From Oscillospiraceae bacterium (GTDB taxonomy: Bacteria; Bacillota; Clostridia; Oscillospirales; CAG-272): 64,000 nt of DNA. Made by a program: the position numbers and the translations under genes. The first letter of the stretch is position 1. Every line of letters begins with the position of its first letter. The notes under the pieces are model-generated. The model ran no database searches and was not told the origin of the DNA. It saw nothing but the letters and a program-made list of their open reading frames with translations. Below are positions 58,772-64,000 of the stretch, one piece after another. The stretch is from assembly GCA_015064685.1 (NCBI GenBank), contig SVRT01000013.1, positions 5,134 through 69,133 of the forward strand. The letters run 5' to 3'.

Positions 58772-58970
58772 CGTTTCACGTGAAACAAATACATCTCACC
58801 GCCTTACGTTTCACGTGAAGCAGTTACATCTCACCACCCCGTGTTTCACGTGAAACAAATATATCTCACCGCCTTACGTTTCACGTGAAACAAACTCATC
58901 GCGCATTTTTTTAGTGTTTCACGTGAAACGGAAACCAATAAAGATCACGCTCCATGTTTCACGTGAAACA
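58772..58970. promoter_or_regulatory. parS: cluster of six parS sites
   Basis: GTTTCACGTGAAAC cores at 58773, 58808 (one mismatch: GTTTCACGTGAAGC), 58843, 58878, 58916 and 58956; the third and sixth are full TGTTTCACGTGAAACA. Spacing is 35, 35, 35, 38 and 40 bp, and the first spacers share CATCTCACCGCCTTAC. ParB would load here to organise the origin region for segregation and SMC loading. The parA and parB genes follow directly. Confidence 0.97.
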
Positions 58971-59003
58971 GCAAAATATTTTTCAGAAATATGCAAAAAC
59001 TAC

Positions 59004-59032
59004 TTGAAAAAAATTATACAATGTAGTATAAT
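59004..59032 (+). promoter_or_regulatory. promoter of parA-parB
   Basis: TTGAAA (59004-59009), 17 bp, TATAAT (59027-59032), 34 bases after the last parS site, so ParB spreading could repress it. Confidence 0.82.
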
Positions 59033-59070
59033 TAAATGGATAATATAAAATAAAGATTGGAGACACTCAA

Positions 59071-59832
59071 TTGGGAAAAATAATATCTTTTTCTAATCAG
59101 AAAGGCGGAGTTGGCAAGACAACTTCAGCCGTAAATGTCGCCGCATCGCTTGGAATACTTGGCCACAAGGTCCTTCTTATCGACCTTGATCCCCAGGGTA
59201 ACGCAACAAGCGGTGTAGGAATAAGCAAGAAATCGCTTAAAACATCAATACACGACGTTCTTGTCGGCAACGTCAGCGCGGAAGAAGCTACGATAGAGAC
59301 AAGCTTTGATAATCTCAGCATCATACCTGCGCACATCTCTCTCGCAGGCGCAGAATACAACCTTTACCAAGGAAACGGCGCAGAGAGAGTTATGAAGAAT
59401 GCACTTGACCCCATAAAGGACAAATATGACTACATCATCATCGACTGTCCTCCTTCTCTTAGCATGCTCACTGTCAACGCTATGGTGGCAAGCGACGGAA
59501 TAATCATTCCGATGCAGTGCGAATTCTATGCCCTTGAAGGACTTTCACAGCTTACAGTTACGATCAACAGGATCAAAGCAAACTTCAATAGCAACCTGAA
59601 TATCACCGGAATACTTATTACAATGTATAATTCCAGGCTCCTTCTTTCTCTTCAGGTTATGAATGAGATGAAAAAGCACTATTCGGACAAGCTTTTCAGA
59701 ACCCAGATCTCCCGCGGCGTAAAGGTTTCAGAGGCTCCCGGCTTCGGTATGCCCGTATACTATCATGACAAGAGAAGTAAGGGTGCCAACGAGTACCTCG
59801 ATGTAGCAAGCGAGCTTGCTAGCAGAATATAA
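59071..59832 (+). CDS. parA: chromosome partitioning ATPase ParA/Soj
   Basis: A deviant Walker ATPase that, with ParB and parS, moves replicated origins apart. 253 residues. Deviant Walker A SNQKGGVGKTTSAVNV (residues 7-22), Walker A' LLIDLDPQGNATSGVG, Walker B YIIIDCPPSLSMLTVNAM, and ARGV-like SRGVKVSEAPGFGMPVYYHDKRSKGANEYL near the C-terminus. The start is TTG 59071 with GGAG about nine bases upstream; no ATG fits the conserved N-terminus. Confidence 0.96.
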   Translation: MGKIISFSNQKGGVGKTTSAVNVAASLGILGHKVLLIDLDPQGNATSGVGISKKSLKTSIHDVLVGNVSAEEATIETSFDNLSIIPAHISLAGAEYNLYQGNGAERVMKNALDPIKDKYDYIIIDCPPSLSMLTVNAMVASDGIIIPMQCEFYALEGLSQLTVTINRIKANFNSNLNITGILITMYNSRLLLSLQVMNEMKKHYSDKLFRTQISRGVKVSEAPGFGMPVYYHDKRSKGANEYLDVASELASRI

Positions 59833-59850
59833 TATAAAAGGAGAGAAAAA

Positions 59851-60738
59851 ATGGCAAAAGGCGGACTTGGAAGAGATTTTTATTCTATTCTTGACGACAA
59901 CATGCTCGAAACCAAAAAGGATTCAGTAATGACCGTCAGACTCAGTGATATAGAACCCAGACGTGACCAGCCCAGAAAGCACTTTGACGACGAATCTATT
60001 CAACTTTTGGCGGATTCCATTGCAATTCACGGTGTTCTTCAGCCTATAATTGTACGCGAAAACGCCAATTTTCCCGATTCTTATGAGATAATCGCAGGTG
60101 AAAGACGTTGGAGAGCCGCTAAAATGGCAGGTCTTTCCGAGATTCCCGTTGTTACGGTAGACGGAGATGACCTCAAGATCGCGCAGATCGCGCTTGTTGA
60201 GAACGTTCAGAGAGAAAACCTCAATCCCGTGGAAGAAGCATTCGCATACCAGGCTCTTATCGAAAGATTTGGGCTCACGCAGGAGCAGCTCTCTAAAGAG
60301 GTCGGCAAATCACGTCCCGCGATTGCAAATATGCTTCGTCTTATCGATCTTCCCGATGAAGTTCTTGAGCTTTTAAAGGAAGAAAAGATCACAAACGGAC
60401 ACGCAAGAGCCCTTCTTGGACTTGGATTTGAGGATCAGATGATCGCACTTGCGAACAAGATAGTAGAAAGAGATCTTTCCGTAAGAGAGGTCGAGTCACT
60501 CGTTCGCAGAATGAACACCGAAAAGGATGTTGAGGAATTAAAGGAAACTCACGACGAGACTCTCCAGAGAAGAGTATATATGAGAGAGCTTGAAAGAAGA
60601 GCCATGGATAAGCTCGGCAGACGTGTCAAGATCAATCAGACCGCAAAGAAGAAGACCGTCGAGCTTACCTTCGACAGTGATTCCGACCTTGAGGAAGTTC
60701 TCTGCCTGCTTTGCGGAGATAACTTCTTCAAAGCATAA
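59851..60738 (+). CDS. parB: chromosome partitioning protein ParB/Spo0J
   Basis: Binds parS, hydrolyses CTP and spreads as a sliding clamp. 295 residues. Box I IHGVLQPIIVRE, CTP-binding IIAGERRWRAAKMAG and NVQRENLNPVEEAFAYQAL (about 115-140), helix-turn-helix FGLTQEQLSKEVGKSRPAIANMLRLI (about 152-177), ITNGHARALLG, and a C-terminal dimerisation domain with a Lys-rich segment. RBS AAAAGGAGAG before ATG 59851. Co-transcribed with parA (18-base gap). Confidence 0.97.
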   Translation: MAKGGLGRDFYSILDDNMLETKKDSVMTVRLSDIEPRRDQPRKHFDDESIQLLADSIAIHGVLQPIIVRENANFPDSYEIIAGERRWRAAKMAGLSEIPVVTVDGDDLKIAQIALVENVQRENLNPVEEAFAYQALIERFGLTQEQLSKEVGKSRPAIANMLRLIDLPDEVLELLKEEKITNGHARALLGLGFEDQMIALANKIVERDLSVREVESLVRRMNTEKDVEELKETHDETLQRRVYMRELERRAMDKLGRRVKINQTAKKKTVELTFDSDSDLEEVLCLLCGDNFFKA

Positions 60739-60803
60739 ATTTAGTGAATAATCCCTTTAAGTATAAGGAATAATCAATACAAAACAGCGAAAGGAACAGC
60801 AAA

Positions 60804-62084
60804 ATGTTAGACATAAACTATATAAAAGAAAATCCTACAGAGGTTATTGAAAGACTTGCAATAAAGGGCAAGGACGCAAAAGAAGATATCGAGAAGATAC
60901 TTGAGCTTGACGGCAAAAGACGCGCACTTATTGCTGAGACTGAGGCTATGAAGGCTGAACAGAACAAGCTCACTAAAATGATCCCTCAGTACAAAAAGGA
61001 AGGAAAGGATCTTGCACCTATATTCGCACAATCCAAAGAGCTTGGTGCAAAAGCAAAGGCTAACGACGAGCTTATCAAGGCAGTTGAGAGCGAGCTTACA
61101 GGATATATGCTTGGGCTTCCCAACCTTCCCGACCGCGACCTCAAGCCCGGCGGCAAGGAAAACAACGAGGCGATCAGATACTTCGGCGAGCCCCACAAGT
61201 TCGATTTCGAGCCCAAGAATCACGTTGATCTCTGCACTTCTCTCGGTCTTATCGACTATGACAGAGGCACAAAGCTTTCGGGTTCCGGTTTCTGGATCTA
61301 CCGTGGAATGGGCGCAAAGCTCGAGTGGGCTCTTCTCAACTACTTCATCGATACACATCTTAACGACGGTTACGAGCTTATTTTGCCCCCCCACATGCTC
61401 GAATACGAGTGCGGAGTTACCGCAGGACAATTCCCGAAGTTTGCAGACGAGGTATATAAGATCGAAAATCCCACTGATAACCGTATGAGATACATGCTTC
61501 CCACAGCCGAGGCAGCACTCGCTTCACTTTACAGAAACGAGATTCTCACCGAGGCAGACCTTCCTAAGAAGCTTGTAAGCTACACACCTTGCTTCCGCCG
61601 CGAGGCAGGCTCCTACCGCTCCGATGAGAGAGGAATGGTTCGCGGACATCAGTTCAATAAGGTCGAGATGTTCCAGTATACTCTGCCCGAGAAGAGCGAC
61701 GAAGCATTTGAGGAGCTTGTAGTAAAGGCAGAGAACCTTGTAAAAGGTCTCGGCTTCCACTTCAGAACAGTCAAGCTTGCCGCAGAGGACTGCTCCGCAT
61801 CCATGGCGAGAACCTACGATATTGAGATCAATATTCCTTCAATGAACGGATATAAGGAGGTCAGCTCGGTTTCGAACGCACGCGATTACCAGGCAAGACG
61901 CGGAATGATGAGAGTCAAGAGAGATAACGGCAAGATCGAGTATCTCCACACCCTCAACGGAAGCGGACTTGCAACCTCGAGAATTCTTCCCGCTCTTGTT
62001 GAGCAGAATCAGAATGCAGACGGAAGCGTAACAGTGCCTGAGGTCCTTCGCAAGTATCTCGGCGTTGACGTGATCAAGAAATAA
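60804..62084 (+). CDS. serS: seryl-tRNA synthetase
   Basis: Charges tRNA-Ser with serine. 426 residues. The N-terminal antiparallel coiled-coil arm (about 25-100) precedes the class II core: motif 2 CFRREAGSYRSDERGMVRGHQFNKVEMF and motif 3 TLNGSGLATSRILPALVEQNQ. The motif 1 region is LPPHMLEYECGVTAGQFPKF. AAAGGAACAGCAAA precedes ATG 60804. serS commonly sits near dnaA and parB in Firmicutes. No T-box was seen in the 65-base gap upstream. Confidence 0.96.
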   Translation: MLDINYIKENPTEVIERLAIKGKDAKEDIEKILELDGKRRALIAETEAMKAEQNKLTKMIPQYKKEGKDLAPIFAQSKELGAKAKANDELIKAVESELTGYMLGLPNLPDRDLKPGGKENNEAIRYFGEPHKFDFEPKNHVDLCTSLGLIDYDRGTKLSGSGFWIYRGMGAKLEWALLNYFIDTHLNDGYELILPPHMLEYECGVTAGQFPKFADEVYKIENPTDNRMRYMLPTAEAALASLYRNEILTEADLPKKLVSYTPCFRREAGSYRSDERGMVRGHQFNKVEMFQYTLPEKSDEAFEELVVKAENLVKGLGFHFRTVKLAAEDCSASMARTYDIEINIPSMNGYKEVSSVSNARDYQARRGMMRVKRDNGKIEYLHTLNGSGLATSRILPALVEQNQNADGSVTVPEVLRKYLGVDVIKK

Positions 62085-62095
62085 TCTTTACCTAT

Positions 62096-62134
62096 AGGAC
62101 AGACGGGGCTTATATCAAGATCCCGTTTGTCCTT
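62096..62134 (+). terminator. terminator of serS
   Basis: AGGACAGACGGG faces CCCGTTTGTCCTT across a 13-base loop, followed by TATAAAAAA; a weak T-run lowers certainty. Confidence 0.6.
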
Positions 62135-62152
62135 ATAAAAAAAGGAGAAATA

Positions 62153-62815
62153 GTGTTATATTTATTTTCCGCAAACGAAAAAAGCTTGATTGAGGAGCTT
62201 TGGGAATATTTTGAGACGACCTACTTTTCGCCCGAAATTCCAAGACTCAATAATTTTACTCTTGGCACGGGAACACTCGTCACACTGAAAACAATACTCA
62301 TCGGTCTTACGTTTGGAATAATCTTCGCTTCCTTTATCACAATATACAATAAAAGATACCTTGGCGGATTTATCCGCAAGCTTCTCCACGAGGAGTGTCT
62401 TGGCGCGTCGAGTGCAAAAACGCTCGAGGAGCTTGGCTATGCAAAGAGCTTCGGTGTCAAGCACGCGATAAAGACGGACGGAACGCTCTCGCGTTGGGTC
62501 AGATGCGTCGAGGAGGACGAATTTTTAGCCGAGATAGAGAAAAAGCGCACCGAATTTGAGGAAGCGCACAAGGCCGACGAAAAGCCACCGAGATTCAAAG
62601 AAATATCATTTAAGCGCGACCTTAATACAATGCATTTCTACATACTCGAGGAAAAAAAATACGCTGCAGACGTGAAATTCGACGCCAAGGGCGCAAATTG
62701 GGGATCATTCGCACTCGTCGCAGTCGTATCAATACTTCTGTGCGCGTTTTTGTCATTCGTGCTCCCCGATATAATCAAAATGGTCGACAACTTTATATCA
62801 GTAATGAAAAACTAA
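62153..62815 (+). CDS. two-helix membrane protein of unknown function, origin-linked
   Basis: 220 residues, not recognised. Membrane helices are seen at about residues 45-68 (LKTILIGLTFGIIFASFITIY) and 185-210 (FALVAVVSILLCAFLSFVLPDII). The roughly 115-residue middle is hydrophilic (HEECLGASSAKTLEELGYAK, RWVRCVEEDEFLAEIEKKR, RFKEISFKRDLNTMHFYILEE) and probably cytoplasmic. GTG 62153 has AAAGGAG five bases upstream. It lies between serS and an amidotransferase gene, with a hairpin after it. Confidence 0.75.
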   Translation: MLYLFSANEKSLIEELWEYFETTYFSPEIPRLNNFTLGTGTLVTLKTILIGLTFGIIFASFITIYNKRYLGGFIRKLLHEECLGASSAKTLEELGYAKSFGVKHAIKTDGTLSRWVRCVEEDEFLAEIEKKRTEFEEAHKADEKPPRFKEISFKRDLNTMHFYILEEKKYAADVKFDAKGANWGSFALVAVVSILLCAFLSFVLPDIIKMVDNFISVMKN

Positions 62816-62820
62816 AAGCA

Positions 62821-62842
62821 TAAGCCGCCAATGGGCGGCTTA
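62821..62842 (+). terminator. short hairpin between membrane protein and amidotransferase genes
   Basis: TAAGCCGCC-aatg-GGCGGCTTA, a 9-bp perfect stem followed by TCT rather than a T-run; it may be a weak terminator. Confidence 0.55.
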
Positions 62843-62862
62843 TCTGCACTATGAGGTTAATT

Positions 62863-63552
62863 ATGAAGAAGATCAACGTAGCTCTCAGCGCAACGCTCGA
62901 GAAGGACGGATACGTCACGGTAAGCGACTATTATCTTGACGCAATAACAAAATCGGGCGCAATACCGTCGGTGCTATCCCCAAGACTCGACGATGAATAC
63001 ATAAAATACGTATGTGAAACGTTCGACGGATTTATGTTTTGCGGAGGAGACGATATTGATCCCGCCTATTACGGAGAAGAGAAAAGCGGGCAATTAGGGA
63101 ACGTTTGTTCTAATCGTGACAAATTCGAATCAAAGCTTTTCGCCGCCGCATACGAAACAGGGAAGCCGATATTGGGTATTTGCCGAGGAATGCAGGCGAT
63201 TAACGTGTTTTTGGGAGGAAGCCTCCATCAGCACGTCGACGGGCATAAGCAGACCGAGGATCGCCCGATCAGAACTCACTCGGTCGATCTCTGCGAGGAC
63301 GGAATACTTGGAAAAATCCTCGGTAAAGAAAAGATCGAGGTAAACTCCTTTCATCATCAGATCATCAACAGACTTGCCGACGGACTCTGTGTGGACGGAG
63401 TAAGCGAAAAAGAAGGATACATCGAGGCGATCCATCACACCTCACACCGCTTTCTGCTCGCGGTACAGTGGCATCCCGAATGCTACTATGACCTCTCCGA
63501 GACCTCTTCAAAAATTTTCAAGGCATTTGTTGCCGCATGCAATAATAATTAA
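62863..63552 (+). CDS. class I glutamine amidotransferase-like hydrolase (peptidase C26, PuuD-like)
   Basis: 229 residues, soluble. Nucleophile Cys in KPILGICRGMQAINVFLGGSLHQ (about residue 106) and the His/Glu pair in VQWHPE complete the triad. FCGGDDIDPAYYGEE and VNSFHHQII are hallmarks of gamma-glutamyl-gamma-aminobutyrate hydrolases. It would cut a gamma-glutamyl bond; the true substrate is unknown because no putrescine genes are nearby. ATG 62863 is chosen (GAGGTTAATT upstream); ATG 62851 is possible. Confidence 0.9.
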   Translation: MKKINVALSATLEKDGYVTVSDYYLDAITKSGAIPSVLSPRLDDEYIKYVCETFDGFMFCGGDDIDPAYYGEEKSGQLGNVCSNRDKFESKLFAAAYETGKPILGICRGMQAINVFLGGSLHQHVDGHKQTEDRPIRTHSVDLCEDGILGKILGKEKIEVNSFHHQIINRLADGLCVDGVSEKEGYIEAIHHTSHRFLLAVQWHPECYYDLSETSSKIFKAFVAACNNN

Positions 63553-63930
63553 ATTGCGGTTTATGGGTGGGATTAATTATAGCAATCCCTTTTAAATTAT
63601 TTCACGGATATATGTTGAACGACATCATACAACCGTAGGGACCGACGTCCTCGGCGGTCCGTTTCGATACGATTCTTTCTTTTCAGACATAAGGGTTTTA
63701 TAGGCGTTTGCTTCGCGGACCGCCGAGGACGTCGGTCCCTACGACGCAAGGCGAAATCGTAAGGAAATTTGTTGCAGTGAAGAAAATCCAGACCGTTCGA
63801 CAAATCAAAATTTGATAGAATGAAAAATTGCGGTTTAGCGAACGATCTTCAATGTAGGGCGGGGGCTTGCTCCCGCCGTGAAAACCTTTTAAATTTAACG
63901 AAACGGCGGGAGCAAGCCCCCGCCCTACTG
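63553..63930. repeat. composite intergenic repeat, copy 2 (reverse orientation)
   Basis: Contains AAATTGCGGTTTA (63553), element B (63635-63742, 108 bp), the boundary word reversed (63798-63815), AAATTGCGGTTTAGCGAACG, and element C (63854-63928, 75 bp). Order and orientation are the exact reverse of 25787-26140, with both inverted-repeat ends unchanged and the loops nearly identical (CGCCTATAAAACCCTTATGT in B; AAATTTAAAAGG in C). Confidence 0.92.
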
Positions 63931-64000
63931 TGCGAAGCGTATTGAAAGTTTTTGCGGAGCTTTTTTCAAAAAGCGACCCGCGTTCCCCGCGCCCCCGCTC
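63931..64000. other. GC-rich intergenic end of the window
   Basis: No gene. TATTGAAAGTTTTTGCGGAG is an inverted copy of a word near 4110, followed by TTCAAAAAGC and a C-rich stretch like the one near 4010-4040, so another composite repeat probably continues past the edge. Confidence 0.5.

Noticed and set aside
58772..58970. CRISPR array
   Set aside because: The repeated palindrome is the parS consensus and parA/parB follow.

Overview
The window is chromosomal DNA of an uncultured, probably gut-dwelling, anaerobic low-to-medium GC Firmicute of class Clostridia. The family is not certain, though the intergenic repeats and gene content resemble Oscillospiraceae-type metagenome genomes. Supporting signs are many near-consensus sigma-A promoters (TTGACA, 17-bp spacer, TATAAT), AGGAGG-type ribosome binding sites, a tRNA-Trp T-box leader, tRNAs with encoded CCA, and a cluster of six parS sites beside soj/spo0J. 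The order mnmG-rsmG-parS-parA-parB-serS places the right end near the replication origin. No transposase, integrase, phage or CRISPR gene was found. Layout: 1-3.3 kb holds a large secreted repeat protein (minus strand, running off the left edge) and a decayed small membrane gene, opposite an XRE regulator. 4.4-12.2 kb holds a glycogen branching enzyme, a D,D-carboxypeptidase lipoprotein, an MnmM-type methyltransferase with a DUF6062 protein, an Ogg-type DNA glycosylase and a MATE pump. 12.4-20 kb is surface and host-interface material: a roughly 970-residue lipoprotein, a parallel beta-helix protein and a serpin lipoprotein. 20.2-24.1 kb is a catabolic operon of an old-yellow-enzyme-type reductase plus aconitase X in two subunits. 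26-28.6 kb holds a fucose/ribose mutarotase and a TrpB2-type tryptophan synthase beta chain under a Trp T-box. 28.6-40 kb is an oligopeptide ABC transporter (oppABCDF) in which four of five subunits carry large insertions. A separate lipoprotein downstream is clearly homologous to the extracytoplasmic insertion of the OppC subunit. 40.4-44.4 kb holds a DUF362/ferredoxin protein, a GH3 glycosidase and a DUF4432 mutarotase-like protein. At 44.6-45.3 kb tRNA-Met and tRNA-Glu are followed by a tandem array built from inverted copies of the tRNA-Glu 3' end. 45.5-54.6 kb is a Gld-like ABC exporter operon (ATPase, permease, two GldG-like proteins, DUF4340 protein) with a 5'-truncated gene behind it. 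54.8-63.6 kb is ahcY, mnmG, rsmG, parS, parA, parB, serS, a membrane protein and a class I glutamine amidotransferase. The intergenic DNA is unusually structured. It contains (i) two arrays of short hairpins whose stems differ but whose 9-nt linkers (AGTGATATT or its complement) are constant; (ii) four copies of a roughly 210-250 bp inverted-repeat element without a gene; (iii) two long composite repeats in opposite orientation 37.5 kb apart; and (iv) nine copies of a boundary word, TCAAATTTTGATTTGTCGG or close variants, at the edges of these elements. The hairpin arrays, the tRNA-derived array and the expanded Opp system are the best candidates for something undescribed. All functional statements come from reading sequence motifs without database searches.
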